Of a stretch of DNA of 64,000 nt, positions 7,451 to 15,989 are shown piece by piece (the first letter of the stretch is position 1; every line of letters begins with the position of its first letter). The notes under the pieces were generated by a model. It worked only from the letters and a program-made list of their open reading frames with translations, was not told the DNA's origin and searched no databases. The position numbers and the translations under genes were made by a program. Location of the stretch: NCBI RefSeq assembly GCF_007845675.1, contig NZ_VOBR01000011.1, positions 86,682-150,681 on the forward strand. Direction: 5' to 3'. Source of the stretch: Lentzea tibetensis (lineage in GTDB: Bacteria; Actinomycetota; Actinomycetes; Mycobacteriales; Pseudonocardiaceae).

Positions 7451-8590
7451 ATGGGTGAGGTGGGGGTGCTGGACTCCATTCGGGAGTGTCAGCGGGGGAT
7501 TGATTATTGGCAGGCTCGTATGGTGCGGGCGTTGGCTGAGTTTGCTCAGTCGCGGCGGCGGGATGAGTTCGCTGCTGATGAGGTGGCGGCGTGGATGAGA
7601 TGGACGTCGGGCTGGGCGGTGAGTCAGTTGGCGCTCGCTGAGGATTTGGTGACCAGGTTGCCGGAGACGGTCGATGCGTTGCAGCGCGGTGAGATCGACC
7701 TGTACAAGGCTCGTACGTTGAATGATCTGACCAGGCCGCTCTCGGACGAGCAGGTCCGTGTCGTGGAGGAGCGGGTGCTGGCGAAAGCGCCGGAGCAGAC
7801 CGGGCAGCAGATGAGGGCGCGGGCTCGGCGGATCGTGATGAAGGTCGACCCGCAGGGGTGGGAGGAGCGCAGGGCGGAGAAGCGGGCGCAGCGGGTGGCG
7901 TGGTTCGAGCCGCTCGAGGATGAGATGTCCCAGTTGTCCGCGGTATTGCCCGCCGAGCAGGGCACCGCGATCGCGCACCGGGTGGATGTGCTGGCCAGAA
8001 GGGCGAAGACACCGGGCGACACCCTCACTCTCAACCAGCGACGCGCGGACGTGGTCGCAGATCTGTTGTTGGCAACGCCGGACGGTTCCAGCAGCGTCAA
8101 GGTCAACCTGTACGTGACGGTGTCCGCGACCACTTTGATGGGGCTGGACGAGGAGGCCGCCGAGCTCGCCGGGTATGGGCCGATCAGCGCGTCACTCGCC
8201 CGCGAGCTCGCGGGTGATGCGACGTGGAGCCGGTTGTTGACCGATCCGGTGGACGGGAAGTTGCTGGACTTCGGGCGGATCACCTACAAGCCTCCGGCCG
8301 CGCTGCGGAAGTCCATCTGGGCGCGTGACAAGACGTGTCGATTCCCGGGGTGTATGCGGCAGGCGCAGCGCTGCGAAATCGACCACACGACCCCATTCCC
8401 CGAGGGTGCGACGTCCGTGGACAACTGCGGCGCGTATTGCAAACGCCACCACCGATTGAAGCACGAATCGGACTGGGTGGTCACTCAGCCGTCGCCGGGC
8501 AGGTTCGTCCACCGAAGTCCAGCGGGAAAGATATACGTAACCGAACCAGAACCCGTATTGGCGGGCTTCGCCGACTCTCCACCTTTCTGA
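7451..8590 (+). CDS. DUF222/HNH endonuclease domain protein (13E12-repeat type)
   Basis: The 379-residue product has an N-terminal DUF222 helical domain (about residues 15-270) and a C-terminal HNH nuclease: CRFPGCMRQAQRCEIDHTTP, then DNCGAYCKRHHRLKH, with two Cys pairs and the catalytic EIDH histidine. Proteins of this type are found in many copies in actinobacteria (for example the 13E12 repeats of mycobacteria); their role is unknown, and mobility or DNA cleavage is suspected. I prefer ATG 7451 over an upstream start at 7364 because the family begins here and the upstream 87 bases are AT-rich with promoter-like sequence. The gene has no functional link to its neighbours. Confidence 0.85.
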   Translation: MGEVGVLDSIRECQRGIDYWQARMVRALAEFAQSRRRDEFAADEVAAWMRWTSGWAVSQLALAEDLVTRLPETVDALQRGEIDLYKARTLNDLTRPLSDEQVRVVEERVLAKAPEQTGQQMRARARRIVMKVDPQGWEERRAEKRAQRVAWFEPLEDEMSQLSAVLPAEQGTAIAHRVDVLARRAKTPGDTLTLNQRRADVVADLLLATPDGSSSVKVNLYVTVSATTLMGLDEEAAELAGYGPISASLARELAGDATWSRLLTDPVDGKLLDFGRITYKPPAALRKSIWARDKTCRFPGCMRQAQRCEIDHTTPFPEGATSVDNCGAYCKRHHRLKHESDWVVTQPSPGRFVHRSPAGKIYVTEPEPVLAGFADSPPF

Positions 8591-8605
8591 AAAAGAACGG
8601 AAGGA

Positions 8606-8650
8606 CGCCTCGTGTCGGGCGAAGCCCGAAAGTCTGCACCACACGAGGCG
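8606..8650. terminator. Bidirectional hairpin between HNH and VKOR genes
   Basis: A 10-bp outer stem (CGCCTCGTGT at 8606-8615 with ACACGAGGCG at 8641-8650) encloses a small inner hairpin, CGGGC-GAA-GCCCG (8616-8628). It lies exactly between two convergent genes. There is no clear U-tract, as is common for actinobacterial terminators. Confidence 0.65.
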
Positions 8651-8661
8651 CCCCAGGACCG

Positions 8662-9192
8662 TCAACTGATCCAGTACGACCAGAAGGCCTGCAACACGGC
8701 GAGCCCGATCACCACGAACCACAGGGTGAGGAACACCCCGTGGTACTTGACGAGCAGAGGCCACCGAGTCACGTGCAAGGTCGTGTACCAGAAGACCGGA
8801 ATGGTCACGACCCACACCACCATGCAGTAGGGGCACAACGCCCCGATCACGTACAGGCTCTGGTAGATGAGCCAGTGCACGAACACGACCCCGAGCGTCA
8901 CCCCGCCCTGCAACCCGAGCCAGAACCACCGCGGCAACACAGCACCGGCGAGCAGCACGACCCCGACGGTCGTGACGACCGCGAACCCGGCGATCCCCAG
9001 CAGCGGGTTGGGGAAGCCGAACCCTTCGGCCTGCGCGGTGCGCATCACCGAACCGCAGCTGAGGATCGGGTCGATGCTGCACGACGGCACGTGGCCGGGG
9101 TCCTTCAGCACCGCGATCTTCTCGATGGTCAGCGCCGATGCGGCGGCCAGCCCGAGCAGGCCGCCGATCGTCAGGACCCAGCGGACGATCAC
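8662..9192 (-). CDS. Vitamin K epoxide reductase (VKOR) family membrane protein
   Basis: The 176-residue integral membrane protein has the VKOR signature: a loop cysteine pair in PSCSIDPILSCGSV, and the active-site CPYC in VIGALCPYCMVVW on a later helix, with about five transmembrane segments. Bacterial VKOR re-oxidises a periplasmic DsbA-like partner and passes electrons to quinone. The GTG start overlaps the stop of the DsbA-like gene by four bases (GTGA), so the two are translated together. The pair forms the disulfide-generating system of the cell envelope. The 3' end is closed by the hairpin at 8606-8650. Confidence 0.9.
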   Translation of the reverse strand: MIVRWVLTIGGLLGLAAASALTIEKIAVLKDPGHVPSCSIDPILSCGSVMRTAQAEGFGFPNPLLGIAGFAVVTTVGVVLLAGAVLPRWFWLGLQGGVTLGVVFVHWLIYQSLYVIGALCPYCMVVWVVTIPVFWYTTLHVTRWPLLVKYHGVFLTLWFVVIGLAVLQAFWSYWIS

Positions 9193-9779
9193 TTGGCCAG
9201 AGCCGAGTCGATCGACTTCTTGAGTGCGGCGTAGGTCGGCGCGCCCTCGAAGCGAGTGCCGTTCACGAAGAACGTGGGCGTGCTGTTGACGCCGAGAGAG
9301 GCACCCTCGGTGCGCTGCGCCGAGACCTTCGAGAGGGTGGCCGGGTCGTCCATGGCCTTCTCGAAAGCCGCGATGTCCAGGCCGAGTGAGCGGGCGTAGC
9401 CGAGGAACGTCTCGCGCTGCGACGTCTGCTTGCCCGCCCAGTTCTGCTGGTTGCTGTACATCAGGTGGAACATCTCGTCGCGCTTCGAGCCCGCGGCCTC
9501 CACCGCCACCGCGGCCTGCTCGGCGTTGCGGTGCATGGGGAGCGGGAAGTGCCGCAGCTGGAAGTCGACCTTGTCGCCGTACTCGGACCTCAGCTTCTCG
9601 ACGCCGGGGAACGCCGCCCCGCACGCCGGGCATTCGAGGTCGAGGTACTCGACCACGGTGACCTTGCCGCCCTGCGAAGCGAGAGCCTGCGGGTCCGCAT
9701 CAGAGCGGTTGAAGAACAGGATGGCGCCGACGACAAGAGCGACCACAGCAAGGATCGCCAGAGAAATCTTCGTGTTCAC
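9189..9779 (-). CDS. DsbA-like thiol:disulfide oxidoreductase (thioredoxin-fold, membrane-anchored)
   Basis: The 196-residue protein starts with a transmembrane anchor (ISLAILAVVALVVGAILFF) followed by a thioredoxin-fold domain of the Thioredoxin_4/DsbA type. The active site is CPAC in YLDLECPACGAAFP, and the cis-proline loop is STPTFFVNG. It should oxidise cysteines in exported proteins, with VKOR regenerating it. I use the GTG at 9779 because GGAG stands in good position before it; longer in-frame sequence upstream runs through the neighbouring intergenic region. Four-base overlap with the VKOR gene. Confidence 0.9.
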   Translation of the reverse strand: MNTKISLAILAVVALVVGAILFFNRSDADPQALASQGGKVTVVEYLDLECPACGAAFPGVEKLRSEYGDKVDFQLRHFPLPMHRNAEQAAVAVEAAGSKRDEMFHLMYSNQQNWAGKQTSQRETFLGYARSLGLDIAAFEKAMDDPATLSKVSAQRTEGASLGVNSTPTFFVNGTRFEGAPTYAALKKSIDSALAK

Positions 9780-9834
9780 GTGAAAGCTCCAGGTAGATGA
9801 AGTAAACGAGGGTTCGATGTGGACGAACGCGCGT

Positions 9835-10194
9835 TTACGTGCGCAGCACGCAGAGCTGGGCGAGCTGCGGAACCTGGAAGTGGGCCTCACCAGTACGAGA
9901 CGGTCCTCGGGCCGGCCGCGTGAACAGCAGGTCGTACCGCTTGAACGCGACGAAGCCGATCAGGACCAGCACGAACGCGAACAGGCACGCCTCGAGCACG
10001 CTGCTCGGGTCCATCGGCAGGCCGGGCACGTCGTGCGGCAGGTGGTGCACGACCGCGGTCGACGTGTCGCAGAAGGCCGTGAAGACGGTCGGCATCGGCT
10101 CGCTCGCGCCGTCCGCCGCCTGCAGGACCGTGGCGCCCAGCACGAGCGCGAGCAGCACGAACAAGCGTGCCACCGCGGTGCTGGGGATCTTCAC
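9835..10194 (-). CDS. Small membrane protein of unknown function
   Basis: This 119-residue protein begins with a hydrophobic segment, RLFVLLALVLGATVLQAAD, that could be a signal anchor, and has a second one, ACLFAFVLVLIGFVAF, near residue 75. Between them is a polar loop with HH and one Cys. The tail PQLAQLCVLRT resembles the -LCVLR(I/T) ending I recall from many small actinobacterial membrane proteins. No catalytic motif is visible. It lies 55 bp upstream of the DsbA-like gene on the same strand, so it may be co-transcribed with the disulfide-forming pair. Start is GTG. Confidence 0.6.
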   Translation of the reverse strand: MKIPSTAVARLFVLLALVLGATVLQAADGASEPMPTVFTAFCDTSTAVVHHLPHDVPGLPMDPSSVLEACLFAFVLVLIGFVAFKRYDLLFTRPARGPSRTGEAHFQVPQLAQLCVLRT

Positions 10195-10260
10195 GAAACC
10201 AAGGCTAGCGCAGCGGCCGCCTGCTTGCGGTTAAGTGGCGGTGAGCGGGAGGAGCGCGCA

Positions 10261-11877
10261 GTGGCTGAGCAGCTCGTGGTCGGCATCGACTTCGGCACGT
10301 TGTCGGGCAGGGCCGTCGTGGTCAGGGTGCGCGACGGCGCCGAGCTGGGCAGCGCGGTCCACGACTACCCGAACGGGGTGCGCGAGGACGGGCTGTGGGC
10401 GCTCCAGGTGCCCGCGGACTACCTCGAGGTGCTCCAGCACGCCGTGCCCGAAGCGGTGCGCGACGCCGGGGTCGACCCGGCCGACGTCATCGGCATCGGG
10501 ACGGACTTCACCGCCTGCACGGTCATGCCGACGACCGCCGACGGGACGCCGTTGTGCGAGCTGCCCGAGTTCGCCGACGAGCCGCACGCCTTCGTGAAGC
10601 TGTGGAAGCACCACGCCGCCCAGCCGCAGGCCGACCGGATCAACGCGACCGCCCGCGACCGCGGCGAGAAGTGGCTCGGCCGGTACGGCGGGCTCATCTC
10701 GTCCGAGTGGGAGTTCGCGAAAGCCTTGCAGGTGCTGGAAGAAGCGCCCGAGGTCTACCGGACCATGCGCTACTGGGTCGAGCTCGCCGACTGGATCGTG
10801 TGGCGGCTGACCGACAACCACGTCCGCAACGCCTGCACCGCCGGGTACAAAGGCATGTACCAGGACGGCGCGTACCCGAGCCCGGACTTCCTGAAGGCGC
10901 TGCACCCCGGCTTCGAGAACTTCGTGACCGACAAGCTCGACCGGCCGATCGCCGCACTCGGCACGACAGCGGGTGGGCTCACCGAGCAGGCCGCCGCGTG
11001 GACGGGGTTGCCCGCGGGCATCCCGGTCGCCGTAGGCAACATCGACGCGCACGTCACGGTTCCCGCCGCCGGAGCAGCGGGGCCCGGACAGCTGGTCGCG
11101 ATCATGGGCACCTCGACGTGCCACGTGATGAGCGGCGCCGAGCTGCGCGACGTGCCGGGCATGTGCGGGGTCGTCGACGGCGGAATCGTTGCCGGGCAAT
11201 GGGGTTACGAGGCCGGGCAGAGCGGCGTCGGTGACATCTTCGGGTGGTTCGTCGAGAACTGCGTGCCCGGCTCGTACTACGACCGGGCGCGCGACGAAGG
11301 CGTTGGCGTGCACGAGCTGCTGAGCAGGCTGGCCGCCGAGCAGGAGGTCGGCGAGCACGGACTCGTCGCGCTCGACTGGCACAGCGGCAACCGGTCGGTG
11401 CTCGTCGACCACGAGCTGTCCGGGGTCGTCGTCGGGCAGACGCTCGCGACGCGCGCCGAGCACACCTACCGGGCGTTGCTGGAGGCGACGGCGTTCGGCA
11501 CGCGGACGATCATCGAAGCGTTCCGCGCGTCCGGTGTGCCGGTCACCGAGCTGGTCGTCGCCGGCGGGCTGGTGCGCAACAAGACACTGATGCAGATCTA
11601 CGCGGACGTGCTCGGCATGCCGCTGTCCGTCGTCGGTTCGGAGCAGGCCGCGGCACTGGGTGCGGCGATCCACGGGGCGGTCGCGGCCGGTGCGTACCGC
11701 GACGTGCCCGAAGCGGCCGAGGCGATGGGCTCGGTCACCCGCGGAGTGCACCAGCCGATTCCGGCGAACGTCGAGGCGTACCACCGGCTCTACGCCGAGT
11801 ACGTCGAGCTGCACGACTACTTCGGGCGCGGCGGGAACGACGTCATGCGCAGGCTGCGGCACTCGACCTCCGGGTAG
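10261..11877 (+). CDS. araB: Ribulokinase-type FGGY carbohydrate kinase
   Basis: The 538-residue protein starts with GTG, preceded by GGGAGGA. The ATPase domain I opening VVGIDFGTLSGRAVVV is characteristic of ribulokinases, and FGGY features follow: TACTAGYKGMYQDG, GQSGVGDIFGWFV, and in domain II VVAGGLVRNKTLMQIYADV with EQAAALGAAIHGAVAA. It should phosphorylate L-ribulose (or a related ketopentose) with ATP. Length fits AraB. No araA, araD, transporter or regulator is nearby, so the gene is an orphan and the substrate is less certain. It ends within a convergent pseudogene. Confidence 0.85.
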   Translation: MAEQLVVGIDFGTLSGRAVVVRVRDGAELGSAVHDYPNGVREDGLWALQVPADYLEVLQHAVPEAVRDAGVDPADVIGIGTDFTACTVMPTTADGTPLCELPEFADEPHAFVKLWKHHAAQPQADRINATARDRGEKWLGRYGGLISSEWEFAKALQVLEEAPEVYRTMRYWVELADWIVWRLTDNHVRNACTAGYKGMYQDGAYPSPDFLKALHPGFENFVTDKLDRPIAALGTTAGGLTEQAAAWTGLPAGIPVAVGNIDAHVTVPAAGAAGPGQLVAIMGTSTCHVMSGAELRDVPGMCGVVDGGIVAGQWGYEAGQSGVGDIFGWFVENCVPGSYYDRARDEGVGVHELLSRLAAEQEVGEHGLVALDWHSGNRSVLVDHELSGVVVGQTLATRAEHTYRALLEATAFGTRTIIEAFRASGVPVTELVVAGGLVRNKTLMQIYADVLGMPLSVVGSEQAAALGAAIHGAVAAGAYRDVPEAAEAMGSVTRGVHQPIPANVEAYHRLYAEYVELHDYFGRGGNDVMRRLRHSTSG

Positions 11878-12357
11878 GCCGGTGACGGGCGGTCGAGCAG
11901 CGGCCGGTGCCGTCCTTTGAGGAACCGCTCGAAGAACGCGGTCGTGTAGTCGAGCACGATCCGCTGCGAGCGGCGGTCGCCGATGTCGCCGAACACCACC
12001 GGCCACGCGTCGGCGGGGACCTTCTCGCGCAGCTTCCACGGGCCCGCGGTGCCGCCGAGGTCGACCCGCCCATCGAGAAGCCGAACGCGCCCACCCTCGA
12101 CAGGTCGAGCGACCGGCTCAGCCCGTTCGGCAGCCGCCGGGTCGTCAGCTCGTCCAGCACGAACCGCACGTCCGCGACGCGGGTGCGCTGCAGGCGGGCC
12201 AGCACCGGGCTCGACGGATCGGTGCCCGCCCCGCAGAACGCCCCGTCGGACGGCCCCACGACCCGGCCGTCCGGGAACTCCACCGCCAGCGATTCGTACG
12301 TGGTGCCGATCGCGACGACCACGAAACCCCGGCTCGCCAGCCGCTCGTTGAGTGTTC
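11817..12357 (-). pseudogene. Decayed alpha/beta hydrolase (PAF-acetylhydrolase/dienelactone-like)
   Basis: Pieces of one hydrolase are spread over two frames. In one frame reading left from about 12354: LNERLASRGFVVVAIGTTYE, then FVLDELTTRRLPNGLSR and the nucleophile elbow VGAFGFSMGGSTSA. Just upstream of LNERL the frame is closed by a stop, so the N-terminus is missing. Around 12060-12075 the homology jumps to another frame (KLREKVPADAWPVVFGDIGD, then SQRIVLDYTTAFFERFLKGR and PLLDRPSPAYPEVE), which is the normal C-terminus of the family. The region between the elbow and this tail, which should hold the catalytic Asp and His, is largely absent. So the copy is truncated, frameshifted and internally deleted. 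Its end overlaps the ribulokinase 3' end. Confidence 0.7.
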
Positions 12358-12395
12358 ACCCGGCCGGATCCCGCGGTTCCGAGGTGGCCGGTTCC

Positions 12396-12412
12396 TGCCA
12401 GCTAGGCTGGCA
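12396..12412. promoter_or_regulatory. Inverted repeat overlapping a -10 element before the dehydrogenase gene
   Basis: TGCCAGC-TAG-GCTGGCA is a perfect inverted repeat with 7-bp arms ending three bases before the GTG at 12415. Its centre contains TAGGCT (12403-12408), a fair -10 hexamer seven bases before the start codon. A repressor bound here would block polymerase directly, and the transcript could be leaderless. Confidence 0.45.
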
Positions 12413-12414
12413 CC

Positions 12415-13362
12415 GTGGGGGATGCGACGACGTGCGTGGTGCTGGACGACTACCAGGCCGTGGCGACGAGCCTGGCCGACTGGTCCGGCCTGGACGTCAC
12501 CACCTACCAGTACAACGTCGACGGCGACCGGCTCGTGGCGGTGTTGCGGGACGCCGAGGTCGTCGTGCTCATGCGCGAGCGCACCCCGTTCCCCGCGGCG
12601 CTGATCGCGCGGCTGCCGAAGCTGCGGCTGATCGTCACCACCGGCATGCGCAACGCCTCGATCGACGTCGCCGCGGCGAAAGCCGCCGGCGTGACCGTGT
12701 GCGGAACGGCCAGCACGTCCGAGCCGCCGGTCGAGCTGACCTGGGCGCTCATCCTCGGCCTCGCCAGGAACCTGGTGGTGGAGAACAACTCCCTGCGCGC
12801 CGGTGGTCCGTGGCAGAGCACCGTCGGGGTCGGGCTCGCCGGCAAGACGCTGGGGCTGCTCGGGTTCGGCAAGATCGGTGTGCGGGTGGCGCGGATCGGG
12901 CTGGCGTTCGGCATGGACGTCGTCGCGTGGAGCGAGAACCTGACCGCCGGCCGCACCGATGCCGAAGGCGTGCGGCTCGCGCCGTCGAAGGAAGCGCTGC
13001 TGGCGGAGAGCGACGTGGTGTCCGTCCACCTCGTACTGGGCGACCGCACCAGGGGACTGGTCGACGACGCGGCGCTGAAGCTCATGCGCCCCAACGCTTT
13101 CCTCGTCAACACCTCGCGCGCCGCGATCGTCGAACGGCAGGCGCTCGTCGACGCGCTGCGGGAGAACCGGATCGCGGGTGCCGGGCTCGACGTCTTCGAG
13201 ACGGAACCGCTCCCGGTGGACGACGTGCTCCGGACGTTGCCGAACGTGCTGGCCACGCCGCACCTCGGGTACGTGACGGACGGCAACTACCGCACGTACT
13301 TCCGCGAGGCTGTGGAGGACATCCGCGCGTTCCTCGCCGGAGCACCCGTGCGGGTGCTGTGA
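12415..13362 (+). CDS. D-isomer-specific 2-hydroxyacid dehydrogenase family protein
   Basis: The 315-residue protein matches the phosphoglycerate-dehydrogenase-like family. The Rossmann motif LGLLGFGKIGVRVARIG (GxGxxG) starts near residue 145; the catalytic arginine lies in VVSVHLVLGDRTRGLV or the nearby NTSRAAIVERQALVDAL segment, the catalytic Glu in GLDVFETEPLP, and the His in LATPHLGYVT. It should reduce a 2-keto acid (or oxidise a 2-hydroxyacid) with NAD(P). The specific substrate is not evident. GTG start with no Shine-Dalgarno, consistent with the leaderless promoter just upstream. The MFS gene follows after 10 bp, so the two may form an operon. Confidence 0.85.
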   Translation: MGDATTCVVLDDYQAVATSLADWSGLDVTTYQYNVDGDRLVAVLRDAEVVVLMRERTPFPAALIARLPKLRLIVTTGMRNASIDVAAAKAAGVTVCGTASTSEPPVELTWALILGLARNLVVENNSLRAGGPWQSTVGVGLAGKTLGLLGFGKIGVRVARIGLAFGMDVVAWSENLTAGRTDAEGVRLAPSKEALLAESDVVSVHLVLGDRTRGLVDDAALKLMRPNAFLVNTSRAAIVERQALVDALRENRIAGAGLDVFETEPLPVDDVLRTLPNVLATPHLGYVTDGNYRTYFREAVEDIRAFLAGAPVRVL

Positions 13363-13372
13363 CGGTGCCGCG

Positions 13373-14554
13373 GTGAGCTATCGCCTGCTCGCGACCCGGC
13401 CGGTCGTCGTCTGGGCGCTGGTCGCCATCGCGGCCCGGATGCCCGTCGCGATGGCGACGCTCGCGCTCGTGTTCCTCGTGCGCGAGCGCCCGGACGGGTA
13501 CGCGCTGGGTGCGGGGATCGCCGCGGTCTACGTGATCGGCGAGGTGGCCGGGGCCGTGGTGCTGGGGCCGCGGCTGAGGCCGGAGCGGGCCCGCGCCCAG
13601 CTGGCGGCCGGGCTGGCCGTCGGGGCGGGCGCGTTCGCGGGGCTCGGGCTGCTGCCGCACGCGCACCCGCTGGTGCTCGGTGCACTCGCCGCGGTCGCGG
13701 GCGCCGCGCCCGCCGCGTCGACCGGAGGCCTGCGGGCCCTGCTGACCGAGCACCTCCCCGAGGAGCTCGTGGTCAAGGCGCTGAGCCTCGAGTCCGTCCT
13801 CGTCTACGCGATCTGGGCCGTCGCGCCCGCGGTCACCGGTGTGCTGGCGCTGAGCGTCGCCCCGCCGCTGCCGCTCCTGCTCGCCGCCGTGCTGATGGCC
13901 GCCTCCACCGCCGGGATGTGGGCGCTGCCCGCCGGGTGGGCGGCGGACGAGGGTGACCGGGACGGCGTGTCCATGGCACGCACGCTCGTCCGCGCCTGGC
14001 CCGTCTACGTCACCGGCGCCGCCGCGATGTCCGTGCTGGCACTGGCCGAGCTCGTCCTGCCCGCGCTGCTGGAGCAGCGGGCGATCGGTGTCGGCTGGAC
14101 CGGCCCGCTCCTCGCCGCGTTCTCGATCTCCTCCGCCGCCGGAGCCGCCCTGTACGGCTTGCGCGGCACCTGGCCCGGCTCGCTGCGCGCGCAGAGCCTG
14201 GTGCTCTTGCTCGGCAGCTCCGCGTGCGTGACCGTGGTCGCCACCGCGGGCTCGCTGCCCTGGATCACGGGCGCGATCCTCGTCGCAGGGCTGACGCAGT
14301 CCGGGGTGATGATCACCCGGTCGTTGTCGCTGCGCGAGACACTGCCGCCCAGCGCGCACGCGGCCGGGTACTCGGTGATGTACGCGGCGGTCGGCGTCGG
14401 CTACGCGGGCGCCGCCGCGCTGGCCGCGGCAGTGCAGAGCAAGGCCCCGCCGTCGGTCGCCGTTCTCGGAGGTGTCGGCTTCACGCTGCTGCTGGTCGCG
14501 CTGAGCGCCCTGGGCGACCGGCGAGCAGCACGAGCAGTGGCACGACGACGCTGA
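13373..14554 (+). CDS. Major facilitator superfamily transporter
   Basis: A 393-residue hydrophobic protein with about twelve predicted transmembrane helices in two halves and a short charged loop in the middle (GWAADEGDRDGVSMART). It begins with MSYRLLATRPVVVWALV and contains an early loop VRERPDGYALG, resembling small drug- or sugar-efflux MFS members of actinobacteria. Substrate unknown. GTG start lies 10 bp after the dehydrogenase gene stop. The last 74 bases overlap the convergent CPBP protease gene, with the C-terminal arginine-rich tail read from the overlap. Confidence 0.8.
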   Translation: MSYRLLATRPVVVWALVAIAARMPVAMATLALVFLVRERPDGYALGAGIAAVYVIGEVAGAVVLGPRLRPERARAQLAAGLAVGAGAFAGLGLLPHAHPLVLGALAAVAGAAPAASTGGLRALLTEHLPEELVVKALSLESVLVYAIWAVAPAVTGVLALSVAPPLPLLLAAVLMAASTAGMWALPAGWAADEGDRDGVSMARTLVRAWPVYVTGAAAMSVLALAELVLPALLEQRAIGVGWTGPLLAAFSISSAAGAALYGLRGTWPGSLRAQSLVLLLGSSACVTVVATAGSLPWITGAILVAGLTQSGVMITRSLSLRETLPPSAHAAGYSVMYAAVGVGYAGAAALAAAVQSKAPPSVAVLGGVGFTLLLVALSALGDRRAARAVARRR

Positions 14555-15059
14555 CCCCGGCCAGCAGCAGCGGGAACACCGCGTCGGGCAGCGTGAACAG
14601 CTTGAACGTGTCGATCGCGGTGTGCAGGACCGCGGGAGCCCAGATCGTGTCGCGTCCCATCTCGAACAGGTGGGCCAGCGGTATCGACGTGACCGCCGCG
14701 ACGACCATCGCGGCGGCACCCACCGCAGGCCCCGAACCGATGACGATCGGGATGTGGGTCGCCGCGATCAGCGGCATCGTCAGCAGCACGGCACGCCAGA
14801 ACGTGCGGCCCTCACGAAGCCTGCGGTAGGCGTAGCCGCGCCACACCAGCTCCTCCGCGACGCCGTGGAACGCGAAGATGCCGAGCAGCACCCAGCCCCA
14901 GCCCGGCAGCAGCGTCGGCGTGGCGCCGGTCAGCTTGCCGGTCAACGGGTAGACCAACTGGATCAGCGCACCCACGAGCGTGCCCACGAGCGCGCCGAAC
15001 CAGTTCGGCACCGTGCTCAGCAACGCGAAGAGCGCGACGAAACCCGGCAGGAAGGCCAC
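14481..15059 (-). CDS. CPBP-family intramembrane metalloprotease
   Basis: The 192-residue membrane protein shows the CAAX-protease/bacteriocin-processing (CPBP) motif 1, FHGVAEELVWRGYAYRRLR, with the paired glutamates and arginine, motif 2 in ATHIPIVIG and a later H in VLHTAIDTFK. Such proteins cleave within membranes and in some bacteria process or give immunity to peptides; the substrate here is unknown. It is short for the family, lacking the first one or two helices often seen. GTG start 15 bp after the BASS transporter stop suggests co-transcription. Convergent 74-bp overlap with the MFS gene. Confidence 0.8.
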   Translation of the reverse strand: MAFLPGFVALFALLSTVPNWFGALVGTLVGALIQLVYPLTGKLTGATPTLLPGWGWVLLGIFAFHGVAEELVWRGYAYRRLREGRTFWRAVLLTMPLIAATHIPIVIGSGPAVGAAAMVVAAVTSIPLAHLFEMGRDTIWAPAVLHTAIDTFKLFTLPDAVFPLLLAGVSVVVPLLVLLAGRPGRSARPAAA

Positions 15060-15074
15060 GACCTGCAGGGTGCC

Positions 15075-15944
15075 TCAGCTGACCTCGACGCGCGCCGGTG
15101 TGCGGGAGAACAGATAGGCGGCGAGCGCCGCGGGGAAGAACATCAGCACGCCGTAGATCGCGCCGGGCACGGCCATGGTCTCGTTGCCCAGCACGGACAC
15201 CGCGAGCGCGATGGCGAGCGTCGCGTTGTGGATGCCGATCTCCATGGCGGACGCGATGGCCTGCGGCCGGGTCACCTGGAACAGCCGCGGCACCACGTAC
15301 CCGACGGTCAGCGACAGCACCGACAGCAGCAGCGCCACCACGCCGATCGTGCTCCAGTGGTCGAGCAGCACGTCGAACTGCTGGGCGATCGCCGCGACGA
15401 TCACGGCCACCAGCACGACGACCGACGTCAGCTTCACCGGGCCGCGCATCCGGTCCGCCCACGCGGTGAACCGGTGCCGCACCCACATCCCGATCGCGAC
15501 CGGGACGAGCACGATCGCGAACACCTGCAGGAACTTCGCCGGCTGCAGCCCGATCGACGCCGAGTCGTCCATGAACCCGCTGACCGACAGCCCGACGACG
15601 ACGGGCAGCGTGAACACGGCCAGCACCGAGTTGATCGCCGTCAGGGTGACGTTCAGCGCGACGTCACCGCGTGCGATGTGGCTGAACAGGTTCGCCGTCG
15701 TGCCGCCGGGTGAGGCGACCAGCAGCATCATGCCGACGGCGAGCGCGCCGGTCAGTCCGAACAGCAGGATCAGGCCCAGGCAGATCGCGGGCAGTACGAC
15801 GACCTGGCACACGAGCGCCACAATCGCGGCTTTCGGGTACTTGAGCACTCGGGTGAAGTCCGCGACGGTCAGGGTGAGACCGAGGCCGAACATCACCAGT
15901 GCGAGCGCGACAGGCAGGAGCACCGCGAAGAGCGTCGATCCCAT
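15075..15944 (-). CDS. Bile acid:sodium symporter (BASS) family protein
   Basis: The 289-residue protein has about nine to ten transmembrane helices and the family landmarks MFGLGLTLTVADFTRVLKYP, LLVASPGGTTANLFSHIA and the highly conserved EIGIHNATLAIAL, which forms the crossover and sodium-binding region. BASS members import organic anions such as bile acids, pantoate or pyruvate with sodium; the substrate here cannot be named. The downstream CPBP gene is 15 bp away on the same strand. ATG start near a short intergenic region after the phosphoesterase gene. Confidence 0.9.
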   Translation of the reverse strand: MGSTLFAVLLPVALALVMFGLGLTLTVADFTRVLKYPKAAIVALVCQVVVLPAICLGLILLFGLTGALAVGMMLLVASPGGTTANLFSHIARGDVALNVTLTAINSVLAVFTLPVVVGLSVSGFMDDSASIGLQPAKFLQVFAIVLVPVAIGMWVRHRFTAWADRMRGPVKLTSVVVLVAVIVAAIAQQFDVLLDHWSTIGVVALLLSVLSLTVGYVVPRLFQVTRPQAIASAMEIGIHNATLAIALAVSVLGNETMAVPGAIYGVLMFFPAALAAYLFSRTPARVEVS

Positions 15945-15989
15945 CTGATCCTCCCGAGGCGACGGCGGGAGGCAGATGCTATGTCCGAA

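Noticed and set aside
8190-8590. HNH domain considered as part of an intron or mobile element
   Set aside because: No reverse transcriptase, terminal repeats or target duplication are visible; DUF222 plus HNH is a normal chromosomal actinobacterial family.
14481-15059. Short CPBP protease considered as bacteriocin immunity partner of the 8-Cys peptides
   Set aside because: It is more than 30 kb away, next to a BASS transporter, and no link is visible.
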